Shown one piece after another: positions 1-5,697 of a DNA stretch of 7,593 nucleotides. The stretch covers positions 1-7,593 of the forward strand of contig JACDDF010000089.1 in assembly GCA_013817135.1 (NCBI GenBank), in the 5' to 3' direction. Within the stretch, counting starts at the first letter, position 1. Each line of letters opens with the position of its first letter. The stretch comes from Nitrospirales bacterium. GTDB lineage: Bacteria > Nitrospirota > Nitrospiria > Nitrospirales > UBA8639. The notes beneath the pieces were generated by a model, which was given only the letters and a program-made list of their open reading frames with translations, searched no databases and was not told the DNA's origin. The position numbers were made by a program, and so were the translations under genes.

Positions 1-83
1 CACCGAAAATCCGAACTCCCCGTAGAGCCTGTTTTCAAAAAATAGCCCTTCCAAGTTCCAGGAATGTTCTGTTTCTCATTCAT
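1..83 (-). CDS. Hypothetical protein, 5' end only (cut by window edge)
   Basis: On the minus strand an ATG at 83-81 is preceded by a strong Shine-Dalgarno GGAGG (complement of 88-92) four bases upstream. The frame stays open to the window edge, giving 27 codons that begin MNEKQNIPGTWKGYFLKTGS. The N-terminus is hydrophilic, with no signal peptide. The 'GTWKGYF' piece resembles the opening strand of small beta-barrel or lipocalin-like domains, but that is only an impression from very few residues, and I do not assign a function. It diverges from the gene at 206-619, sharing a spacer of about 120 bases. The rest of the gene lies outside the window. The start and ribosome binding site are the main support. 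Confidence 0.6.
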   Translation of the reverse strand, partial: MNEKQNIPGTWKGYFLKTGSTGSSDFR

Positions 84-205
84 CTTTCCTCCATCAAATT
101 ATTGTCATAAATACCTGATGAACTTCTTTCGTTCATATTGCATACCGCCGAGGGCTGTGGCAGTATAGCCACCTTTTTAGACAACAATCGGTTGTGTTGG
201 TCATC

Positions 206-619
206 ATGGAGTCTCTTCCTGAATTAGTTGGCACGGTCCATATTATCATGGGCCCTTATCGAGGAAATCCGATTGCACTGTATATGTGCCAGGAGGAGTC
301 CACCTGCCACATTTCTCCTCGCATCTATCCATGGAATCAAACTGTTGGGACTGGAGATACCCCCAATAAAGCCGCCGCAGACTTTGAAGCCAAGTGGAAA
401 GAAACGGACTTAGCCGACGATATGTATACCGGCCCTCATTGGGAAGGTGGCATCAAGCCCGAAAAACCCAAACCCGTCCCTCCTCCCAAACCTGCCACTC
501 CTCCTGCAGCTAAGACAGAGGCCGCACCAGACACAAACACCAAGACCCCTTCACCTGAATCACCGGCTCCGCCGGATCCACCACAACCAGCCCCCGAAGC
601 TGAAGACGCGGCTCAGTAA
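206..619 (+). CDS. Small hypothetical protein with long proline-rich C-terminal tail
   Basis: Not recognised. With the ATG at 206 it has 137 residues. Residues 1-80 look like a small folded part (GTVHIIMGPYRGNPIALYMC, later a helix rich in A/E/K/W around 55-69), with two cysteines spaced C-x5-C at 28 and 34. Residues 83-137 are a low-complexity tail dominated by P, A, K and E, like a periplasmic spacer or a disordered linker. There is no clear signal peptide or membrane helix. The start is uncertain: an in-frame GTG at 194 would add four residues, neither start has a good Shine-Dalgarno, and the frame is open back to a stop at 119-121. It converges on the hydrolase gene ending at 701, with about 80 bases between and no obvious terminator. 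Confidence 0.65.
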   Translation: MESLPELVGTVHIIMGPYRGNPIALYMCQEESTCHISPRIYPWNQTVGTGDTPNKAAADFEAKWKETDLADDMYTGPHWEGGIKPEKPKPVPPPKPATPPAAKTEAAPDTNTKTPSPESPAPPDPPQPAPEAEDAAQ

Positions 620-700
620 GACCCCCCTCTTCCTCCTCCCCGTACTAGGGATTCTCTTTCCTAAAGACTTTGTGCGAAACGAGCAAAAATGGTCTGGAGG

Positions 701-1462
701 CTATGTTCGGCTGGCGGCAAACTGTCTGGCGGATTGTATCAACGCGGTAAATAGACGTTTCTGAATCGCGTCGTGACGGTATAAAAACTCTGGATGCCAT
801 TGGACCCCAAGCCAGAATAGATGACGAGAGGCTTCAATCGCCTCAATGACTCCATCCGGAGCAATCCCAGTGACTTGAAAGGCCGAGGGAACAGATTTGA
901 TAGATTGATGGTGGGAGCTATTCACCGCAATACTTAACCGCTTTGCGATGCGCTGAAGTAAGCTGTTGGGTTCAATATGAATCATATGGGCTGTTTTCGT
1001 TGCCGATTTGGTGGGGCGATGTTCAATTTTTGTAGATATTTGAGAGGAAATATCCTGCAGCAAGGTTCCTCCCAAGGCCACGTTCATGGATTGCATACCC
1101 CCGCAGATGCCCAGCGTCGGCAACCCCTGACGAAAGGCCAGCTTGGATAGTCCAAGCTCAAGTTGAGCGCGCTCTTCGCTCATTCGCTGAAAAGGATACC
1201 GCTGCTTCTCCCCATACAACTCAGGGGCTAAATCCGATCCGCTCCCGGTCACCAGAAGGCCGTCCAGCCGTTGCAAAAGATATTTCTGTTTGGCTAGACC
1301 ACGGACCAGGGGAAGCACTATGGGCACTCCCCCGGCGTCCTGAATTGCCTGAAGGTACCTGGCCCGCAAAAAATAGGTGGGTTCTTTCCCACCCATGTCC
1401 TTCCGATTTCCAGGGTTAAAATCAGGTGTAATCCCAATGATAGGTCTGACCATGCCAGGCAT
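701..1462 (-). CDS. Gamma-glutamyl-gamma-aminobutyrate hydrolase family protein (peptidase C26, class I GATase-like)
   Basis: The 253-residue protein has the full peptidase C26/PuuD-type layout: N-terminal 'RPIIGITPD' (6-14), 'LRARYLQAIQDAGGVPIVLP' (32-51), 'DGLLVTGSGSDLAPELYGE' (67-85), nucleophile elbow GICGGMQ with Cys120, 'NSSHHQSIK' (181-189), and the WHPE box giving His223 and Glu225 of the Cys-His-Glu triad. Family members cleave gamma-glutamyl amide bonds (for example gamma-glutamyl-GABA in putrescine breakdown). No other putrescine genes are here, so the true substrate is open. The length is normal and the protein is cytosolic. The residue after the nucleophile is Gly where many relatives have Arg. 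The start is ATG 1462; a second ATG at 1453 is possible, and the Shine-Dalgarno is weak for both. It lies 31 bases downstream of the membrane protein gene 1494-1886 on the same strand, so probably co-transcribed with it. Confidence 0.93.
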   Translation of the reverse strand: MPGMVRPIIGITPDFNPGNRKDMGGKEPTYFLRARYLQAIQDAGGVPIVLPLVRGLAKQKYLLQRLDGLLVTGSGSDLAPELYGEKQRYPFQRMSEERAQLELGLSKLAFRQGLPTLGICGGMQSMNVALGGTLLQDISSQISTKIEHRPTKSATKTAHMIHIEPNSLLQRIAKRLSIAVNSSHHQSIKSVPSAFQVTGIAPDGVIEAIEASRHLFWLGVQWHPEFLYRHDAIQKRLFTALIQSARQFAASRT

Positions 1463-1493
1463 TTCAACTCAGGCGGGTATATGATCTTTCGGT

Positions 1494-1886
1494 CTAAAGG
1501 GCTTGATCCTCATATGCGGAGACCCCAATAAATCGAACGGGTTCATTACCCTTCAGATGATCGGGAGTGATGACATACGTGCCATAGAAGCTCGGTTCCC
1601 ATACGGCTTTTGCCGTATCGAGGTCGCCACCCGTCAATCCATAGGTAAACGTTCCCACAATCCCACCCAAGATGGCATAGGCCAACTTAACAGGGAAATA
1701 GACCACGGTCAGCAAAGCACTCCCAATCCCAAGGCCCGCCTCATTGGTCGGGCTCGATAATTCTTGTTCGGCAGCCAGACTCACCCCCGTGGCACCCAGA
1801 CAAACGACCAGGGAAAAAGCCAACAACACGCATACCCCGGTTACTCGTTCAAGCACATCTCCCCAAATACCCTTAGATTGCCGCAT
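1494..1886 (-). CDS. Small membrane/exported hypothetical protein
   Basis: 130 residues. A basic N-terminus is followed by a hydrophobic stretch at 16-39 (VCVLLAFSLVVCLGATGVSL) ending 'SLAA-EQ', which fits a signal peptide cut after Ala39 or an uncut anchor. A second apolar, glycine-rich segment at about 52-86 (GIGSALLTVVYFPVKLAYAI, then GGIVGTFTYGLTGG) is a likely membrane helix or hairpin. The tail contains 'YGTYVITPDHLKGNEPVRFIG' split around 101-121. I recall similar short uncharacterised proteins in Nitrospirota and deltaproteobacteria, unverified. The start is well supported: ATG 1886 with GGGAGGAG (complement of 1895-1902) eight bases upstream. It is the first gene of a probable pair with the C26 hydrolase, driven by the extended -10 promoter near 1984-1992. 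Function unknown; envelope location is inferred. Confidence 0.88.
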   Translation of the reverse strand: MRQSKGIWGDVLERVTGVCVLLAFSLVVCLGATGVSLAAEQELSSPTNEAGLGIGSALLTVVYFPVKLAYAILGGIVGTFTYGLTGGDLDTAKAVWEPSFYGTYVITPDHLKGNEPVRFIGVSAYEDQAL

Positions 1887-1983
1887 AAGGAATACTCCTC
1901 CCTGTTTAATTTTTATGACCTACTCGCCGTTATTCTAAACCTGAATCGTCAGTCTTCTATTTTTTAAAATAACAAGAAGATGA

Positions 1984-1992
1984 ATTATAGCA
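1984..1992 (-). promoter_or_regulatory. Extended -10 promoter for the 1886/1462 gene pair
   Basis: The minus strand reads TGCTATAAT from 1992 to 1984: a perfect TATAAT hexamer (1989-1984) with the extended -10 'TG' one base upstream. No good -35 box is seen 16-18 bases further up, which is usual for extended -10 promoters. It lies just past the stop of the upstream gene (2005) and would give a leader of about 90 bases before the ATG at 1886. Confidence 0.5.
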
Positions 1993-2004
1993 AATTTGAT
2001 ACCT

Positions 2005-2475
2005 TCATAGTGACTGGAGGTCATCTCCTGTTTCAACCAGATCCAACTCAATAAAAATCTGCCTCTTGATTTCCTCGGCCTCCCGCTCAACCACCTCATC
2101 AGTCTCAGCAATCAGAGCGTCTCCGGAAACTTGGATATTCTCCTGCTTAATTCCTTGATGAATAAAGGCATGGAGCTTGTGGAAACACAACAACTGCACC
2201 AATAAATCATGACTTTTTTCCCGATAGCCTTCCTGGTCCTCCACCGGAACGCCCCCTAGAACGACTTCCAACCATGACGAATGCTGAAGGATTCCTTCAA
2301 GCTTGGCTATTTGTTCCTTCCTCATTACCACCTCGACTTGCACCCCGCCTTTCCAGCTGCGTTTTTTGACATTAAACACACAGTGTACTGAATCTGAGGC
2401 ACCTTCAACAGCTTCAGGGCCGTAAAACAGGGTAATTCGAAAGAGGGGAATCTGAGGTGGTGAGAGTAATGACAT
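2005..2475 (-). CDS. Conserved-looking soluble hypothetical protein
   Basis: 156 residues, not assigned to a named family. Order of parts: beta-rich N-terminus with 'FRITLFYGPEAVEG' (12-25) and 'CVFNVKKRSWKGGVQVEVVM' (32-51); a helical middle (53-115) with 'EKSHDLLVQLLCFHKLHAFI' (86-105) and 'GIKQENIQVSGDAL' (108-121); and a strongly acidic helical C-terminus (123-156, many E and D). No signal peptide or membrane segment, so probably cytosolic. The start ATG 2475 has only a weak upstream GCGAG-type site. I have the impression of relatives in Nitrospira with the same FNVKKRSWKGG core (memory, unverified). It is divergent from the tatA-like gene. The gene to its left on the same strand has its own promoter, so it may be monocistronic. 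Confidence 0.82.
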   Translation of the reverse strand: MSLLSPPQIPLFRITLFYGPEAVEGASDSVHCVFNVKKRSWKGGVQVEVVMRKEQIAKLEGILQHSSWLEVVLGGVPVEDQEGYREKSHDLLVQLLCFHKLHAFIHQGIKQENIQVSGDALIAETDEVVEREAEEIKRQIFIELDLVETGDDLQSL

Positions 2476-2525
2476 TCTAGATCTACTCGCTTTTTAAAGG
2501 GCATAACACAATATGAAGAATACGC

Positions 2526-2557
2526 AAAAACTTGGCTTGGGCATAGCGTTCCAAGCC
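2526..2557 (-). terminator. Terminator-like hairpin in the divergent spacer, upstream of the 2475 gene
   Basis: Read on the minus strand, GGCTTGG (2557-2551), a 10-base loop and CCAAGCC (2540-2534) form a perfect 7-base-pair stem. It is followed by AAG and then a run of five T (2530-2526), the layout of an intrinsic terminator. It sits 50 bases before the start codon of the minus-strand gene, so it could be a leader attenuator, an insulator against antisense transcripts from the tatA side, or, as DNA, an operator dyad next to the tatA promoter. Stems of this length without the T-run are expected by chance several times in a window this long. Confidence 0.35.
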
Positions 2558-2570
2558 TACCGTATTTAGG

Positions 2571-2600
2571 TTGACACTCGTCAATCTTGAAAGATAGAGT
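2571..2600 (+). promoter_or_regulatory. Sigma-70-like promoter for the tatA-like gene
   Basis: A perfect -35 hexamer TTGACA at 2571-2576 is followed, 18 bases on, by TAGAGT at 2595-2600 (four of six matches to TATAAT). Transcription would start near 2607, leaving a leader of about 44 bases before the ATG at 2651. The inverted repeat at 2534-2557 lies immediately upstream of the -35 box. Confidence 0.5.
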
Positions 2601-2650
2601 CTTTTTAGTTGAATATTTTCACAGTGAGCTGAAGGGAAAGGGGCTTTTCT

Positions 2651-3439
2651 ATGTTCGGAACCATGGGGTTTACTGAACTCATGATCATTCTGGTGATCAT
2701 CCTGATTATTTTCGGGGCAGGTCGGCTCCCGCAAATAGGGGAAGGTGTGGGGAAAGCCCTAAAAGGCTTTAAGAAAGAGGTCGCAGATATCCCCCAACCT
2801 GTGGACCCCAATGAGCCGCTACCATCTGCACCACCCGAAACAGTACAAGCTCAATCCCAACCGACTACCCCGGTAGGTACCCCGACAAATCAACCATTCC
2901 AGCCTGGTCCTGAACAAACGCCGGGAACCACTGCAGCGTTACTTTACCAGGGAGCAGGGCCTCAAGTGGTCCAGCCTTCAGCTAAATCTACTCTGTCCTC
3001 TAATTCTCCTCAAACTACGACGGCCCCTTCTGCCCCGCCGCCGATGTCCATGGAGGATAGGCAAGCACAACCAGCCCCTATGGCTTCCAGGCAATACCCT
3101 GCTCTTCCGGCTGGGGCACAAGCAAAGCCCGTGCTGAAGCGACCTGCGGCAGTTGTAAATAAACAGGCTGTCGCCCGTGTCCAAGCCCAACAAGCTGCAA
3201 TGAAAGCCCAGACTTCCCAGCAATCCGGATTAGCTCCACGAGATATGCAATCCTTGGGAGAAGGTCTTGGAAGTGCCGTACGCACCTTCCGGGATGCCGC
3301 AGCGGATATTAAAAATTCTATCGATCCTCAAATGCGCACCATTCAGGCCGAACTGGAGTCTGCCGAAAAAGAGATGCAAGACTCCATCGAAGTGGCTAAA
3401 GAGCCTCTGACCCCCAAAGAACGTTCCGGATCTGCATAA
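2651..3439 (+). CDS. tatA: Sec-independent translocase subunit, TatA/TatB type, with long Pro/Ala/Gln-rich extension
   Basis: Residues 1-43 are a textbook TatA/B N-terminus: short MFGTMGFTE, a membrane helix at 10-20 (LMIILVIILII), the FG hinge (21-22), 'RLPQIG' and an amphipathic helix with 'GKALKGFKKE'. TatA family proteins oligomerise in the inner membrane with TatC to export folded proteins carrying twin-arginine signals. Glu9 is the polar residue near the helix start; E. coli TatB carries Glu and TatA carries Gln at this place, so the TatA versus TatB role is open. The length of 262 is far above the usual 60-90 (TatA) or about 170 (TatB). Residues 48-195 are a P/A/Q/T-rich linker. Residues 202-220 echo the amphipathic helix at 29-47, followed by a charged helix (221-250). 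The start ATG 2651 has AAGGGG (2638-2643) seven bases upstream. No tatC is in the window. Confidence 0.9.
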   Translation: MFGTMGFTELMIILVIILIIFGAGRLPQIGEGVGKALKGFKKEVADIPQPVDPNEPLPSAPPETVQAQSQPTTPVGTPTNQPFQPGPEQTPGTTAALLYQGAGPQVVQPSAKSTLSSNSPQTTTAPSAPPPMSMEDRQAQPAPMASRQYPALPAGAQAKPVLKRPAAVVNKQAVARVQAQQAAMKAQTSQQSGLAPRDMQSLGEGLGSAVRTFRDAAADIKNSIDPQMRTIQAELESAEKEMQDSIEVAKEPLTPKERSGSA

Positions 3440-3446
3440 GCCTTTC

Positions 3447-4220
3447 TTGCTACCATTCCCTACCAGTTCTGCTACCCTTATCGGAGCCATTGGTTTCTTT
3501 GGACTCATTGGGTGTGTCATTGAATCCCCACCTGAATCACCCGAAACCGTCACCGAACGACTTATTCCACTTCTGACCGATACTCAGCCTGATACTCGAC
3601 GGACCGCAGCCCTATCACTTGGGAAAATTGGTGATCCTCAGAGCATACCAGCACTTGTTCTCGCCTTGTCGGATCCAGATGACCAGGTTCGACAATCAAG
3701 TGCTTGGGCATTGGGAACGATGGCCGAATCTTTATCAGATCAGTCTCTAGTTGCATTGGTTCAGCACCTTACGGATCCCTCCGATTCAGTCAAACAAGCT
3801 GTGGTATTGGCCTTGGGTCGGACAGCGGTGCAGGAAGAATTATTGCAGGTATTAACCGAAGCCTATGCCATTTCCACCATTGACACCCAAAGAACCATTA
3901 TTCAATCTCTTGCTCACTTTGAATTTCCATTTTCCTATTCCGTGTACCTCCAAGCTCTGGAAAGTCCAGATTCTCTCACACGTCAATCGGCAATTGCAGG
4001 GCTCGGTGAATTAGGCGATCCCAGAGGGCTTCCTTTCTTACGCACCCATCTTCTCCAAGACCCAAGCGTGGGTGTGCGATCGGAAGCCGCGTTTCGTTTA
4101 GGAAAATTGGGAACCAACGCGGATGTGCCTGCACTGAAACAAGCCATGGAAACAGACCCGACTCCCAATGTGCATTTTTGGGCCTCCTGGGCCATTGTCC
4201 AAATTGGTCCGAATACCTAA
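3447..4220 (+). CDS. HEAT-repeat (PBS-lyase type) lipoprotein
   Basis: 257 residues from a TTG at 3447. The N-terminus is hydrophobic with a lipobox LIGC (20-23), so Cys23 should be lipidated and the rest exposed outside the inner membrane. From about residue 33 to the end there are roughly seven HEAT-like helical pairs with the usual 'R-x-x-A-A-x-x-LG-x-IGDP-x-x-x-P-x-L' pattern: clear at 51-72, 82-92, 116-126, 179-199, 210-232 and 245-255. HEAT scaffolds bind other proteins; no catalytic residues are seen. The start is doubtful. There is no ATG or GTG in the open frame after the stop at 3408-3410, no clear Shine-Dalgarno is present, and the TTG-initiated signal has no Lys/Arg before its hydrophobic core. 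A CTG at 3432 would add HK and overlap the tatA stop. The gap of 7 bases suggests co-translation with the tatA-like gene. Confidence 0.88.
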   Translation: MLPFPTSSATLIGAIGFFGLIGCVIESPPESPETVTERLIPLLTDTQPDTRRTAALSLGKIGDPQSIPALVLALSDPDDQVRQSSAWALGTMAESLSDQSLVALVQHLTDPSDSVKQAVVLALGRTAVQEELLQVLTEAYAISTIDTQRTIIQSLAHFEFPFSYSVYLQALESPDSLTRQSAIAGLGELGDPRGLPFLRTHLLQDPSVGVRSEAAFRLGKLGTNADVPALKQAMETDPTPNVHFWASWAIVQIGPNT

Positions 4221-4319
4221 TCTCCACCCATTTTTCCTGGTCGTCCCATTCACTATTCTCTCAAATTTCCAGCCAATGCTCCCCCTAGATCAGAATTTTT
4301 CCATATTTAATGCGTCTGA

Positions 4320-4348
4320 TTGAATACTCGAGATAAAGTTATTACAAT
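4320..4348 (+). promoter_or_regulatory. Sigma-70-like promoter for the small lipoprotein gene
   Basis: TTGAAT at 4320-4325 (four of six to TTGACA), a 17-base spacer and TACAAT at 4343-4348 (five of six to TATAAT) form a good promoter. The predicted start near 4355 gives a short leader of about 23 bases before the ATG at 4378. Confidence 0.5.
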
Positions 4349-4377
4349 TCGCCTTCTTTTTCTCTACAAGGAAAAAA

Positions 4378-4623
4378 ATGAAGAAAACCCAAATAAATCT
4401 GCTTATAGGCTTCATGACAATACTTACGGGCGTGAGTTGTGCTTCAGACCCGGTGAAGTGGTACAAATCTGGCACCTCCCAGGAAACCTTTAACCGTGAT
4501 AAATCGGATTGCGAAGAAGCCTTGCTCTCAACAGGAAGCACTCAAAGGGCCAAGGATATTTATTCTTTAGAAGGGTGCCTGGAGTATAAAGGCTATACGG
4601 CTATCCCTCTTTCTTCTCAATAA
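4378..4623 (+). CDS. Small lipoprotein, W-x(n)-C...C-x3-KGY type
   Basis: 81 residues. The signal peptide is standard: MKK, a hydrophobic stretch (7-19) and a cleavage site GVSC, giving lipidated Cys21. The mature part is about 60 residues with 'VKWYKSGTSQETFNRDKSDC' (26-45) and 'EGCLEYKGYTAIPL' (65-78). A tryptophan, a 'T-x-x-x-F-x-x-D-x-x-x-C' stretch and a final 'C-x-x-x-KGY' is a pattern I know from many short uncharacterised envelope lipoproteins, where Cys45 and Cys67 could form a disulfide. No role is known to me. ATG 4378 is preceded by AAGGA (4368-4372) five bases upstream. It has its own promoter and 154 bases before the next gene, so is probably monocistronic. Confidence 0.87.
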   Translation: MKKTQINLLIGFMTILTGVSCASDPVKWYKSGTSQETFNRDKSDCEEALLSTGSTQRAKDIYSLEGCLEYKGYTAIPLSSQ

Positions 4624-4711
4624 CGAAAAATCCAAACTTCGGCTTTATAGTAATCCTGGGGAGGATAAACTCTGGAGCTTTCGTAAAAAAATGGCTAGTC
4701 TCTTCGGGGGG

Positions 4712-4740
4712 TGGACAATGTGTCGTTCTGATCATTTAAA
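4712..4740 (+). promoter_or_regulatory. Possible promoter for the response regulator gene
   Basis: TGGACA at 4712-4717 (five of six to TTGACA), exactly 17 bases, then TTTAAA at 4735-4740 (four of six to TATAAT). This would start transcription near 4747, about 48 bases before the ATG at 4795. The region is AT-rich after 4730, which helps melting but also makes chance matches likelier. Confidence 0.38.
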
Positions 4741-4794
4741 ATAATTAGGTGATAGTTCAAGATTTAGGAACGGGTTAAATAAGCGAACAAGAAC

Positions 4795-5163
4795 ATGAAA
4801 AAGGTCCTTCTGGTAGATGATGATCTCAATGCTCGGGAAGCGCTTCGCCTGGTGCTGGAATCCCAACAATTAGAATGTATCGAGACCAGCAATGGATCAG
4901 AAGCCATCGCGTGGTTATCCACCCACCGGGCTGACCTGATTATCTCCGACAATCAAATGCCGGTTCTGGCAGGACTAGATTTCATTGACCAAATCAAATT
5001 GCAAGAGAAAGATCCCATCCAAACCCCCGTTATCTTACTTAGTGGTCATCTGAAAGAACAGGATAAACATCGTGCGCGTCAGGCAGGAGTCTTTGCTATT
5101 TTAGATAAACCCTGTAATTTCAGCCAATTCCTGTCTATGGTGCAGCTCGCGTTGGACCAATAA
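4795..5163 (+). CDS. Single-domain response regulator (CheY-like receiver)
   Basis: The 122-residue protein is one receiver domain and nothing else. It starts 'KKVLLVDDD' with the acidic pocket residues Asp8 and Asp9, has the phosphoacceptor Asp52 in 'LIISDNQMP' (48-56), the Ser83 of 'ILLSG' (80-84) in the switch Thr/Ser position, and Lys105 in 'ILDKP' (102-106). All residues for phosphorylation by a histidine kinase are present. With no output domain it must act by binding another protein, as CheY, Spo0F or phosphorelay intermediates do. No kinase, chemotaxis or second regulator gene is nearby, so it is an orphan and its partner is unknown. The ATG at 4795 is the only usable start, because an in-frame TAA lies at 4780-4782. 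The Shine-Dalgarno is poor. Confidence 0.93.
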   Translation: MKKVLLVDDDLNAREALRLVLESQQLECIETSNGSEAIAWLSTHRADLIISDNQMPVLAGLDFIDQIKLQEKDPIQTPVILLSGHLKEQDKHRARQAGVFAILDKPCNFSQFLSMVQLALDQ

Positions 5164-5335
5164 GTCTGGTCTTAGCCATCCTGCTCTTTTCCTTCAAACG
5201 GCATTCTCCTCTAACCCCTCGTATCAGAAAAAACTCCTCCTTATCTATAGCTTTTCCTAATCAATGCTCGCCTGCCAATCATTTGGCGGTATTTACGTAT
5301 TAACCTTTTTCTCTATATCTCTTCACTAGGGTGAT

Positions 5336-5359
5336 GGATTTTTCTCCCGACAAAAATCC
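5336..5359. repeat. Perfect 8-bp inverted repeat upstream of the 5443 gene
   Basis: GGATTTTT (5336-5343) and AAAAATCC (5352-5359) are perfect inverted copies around an 8-base centre, followed by TTTCC. It could be a weak AT-rich terminator for transcripts from the receiver gene, 170 bases upstream, or an operator for the next gene. One or two 8-bp dyads with short loops are expected by chance in a window of this size. Confidence 0.25.
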
Positions 5360-5380
5360 TTTCCCCGTCTTGGGAAGTGG

Positions 5381-5409
5381 TTGACCTAAGAATTCGAAAA
5401 TTTTATTCG
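5381..5409 (+). promoter_or_regulatory. Weak candidate promoter for the 84-residue membrane protein gene
   Basis: TTGACC at 5381-5386 (five of six to TTGACA) and TATTCG at 5404-5409 (three of six) are 17 bases apart. Transcription would start near 5416, about 27 bases before the ATG at 5443. The poor -10 box keeps this tentative. Confidence 0.25.
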
Positions 5410-5442
5410 TTGACCTTCGTCTTCAACAAAAGGAGTGATCTC

Positions 5443-5697
5443 ATGCTGAAAATATTCGGAGGAATGATTATTGGGTCCCTCATGACCATGATACTCTTGG
5501 GCGGAGTATCTGCTGCGGACAAGGTTCTGGCGAATGCGCAAACCTTATATATTGAACAAATCCAGCGACCAGACACCATCACCACAATTCTACTACTTGT
5601 CTTTTCAAGTATCTTCCTTGCTTTTCTGACTCTATGGCCCACAAAACCTGTTTTGGACACAAAGAAGATTACCAAACAATTGCGCCGACACTGTTAG
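5443..5697 (+). CDS. Small membrane protein, two hydrophobic segments
   Basis: I place the start at ATG 5443 because AGGAG (5431-5435, within AAAGGAGTGATC) lies seven bases upstream. The frame is open further left, but no other start has such a site. The product is 84 residues. Hydrophobic segment 1 (4-23) ends in 'GVSAAD', which could be cleaved after Ala24 or stay as an anchor. Residues 25-46 are polar, segment 2 (about 47-65, ILLLVFSSIFLAFLTLW) is a clear membrane helix, and the tail 67-84 is basic (KK, K, RR). The basic tail after the second helix predicts a cytoplasmic C-terminus. Not recognised; no family assigned. It stands alone, with 279 bases before it and about 500 after. Confidence 0.75.
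   Translation: MLKIFGGMIIGSLMTMILLGGVSAADKVLANAQTLYIEQIQRPDTITTILLLVFSSIFLAFLTLWPTKPVLDTKKITKQLRRHC

Noticed and set aside
447..764. 105-codon frame overlapping the proline-rich gene and the end of the hydrolase
   Set aside because: It is the +1 reading of a proline-rich tail, which automatically gives a long Pro/Leu-rich open frame, and it ends antisense to the well-supported hydrolase.
1946..1980. AT-rich imperfect hairpin (CTTC...GAAG around A/T runs) in the leader of the 1886 gene
   Set aside because: The stem needs a four-base bulge and consists mostly of A-T pairs, so it is not a credible terminator or riboswitch.
4695..4725. G-rich run before the receiver gene, considered as a riboswitch core
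   Set aside because: No conserved paired elements of a known riboswitch class could be recognised around it.
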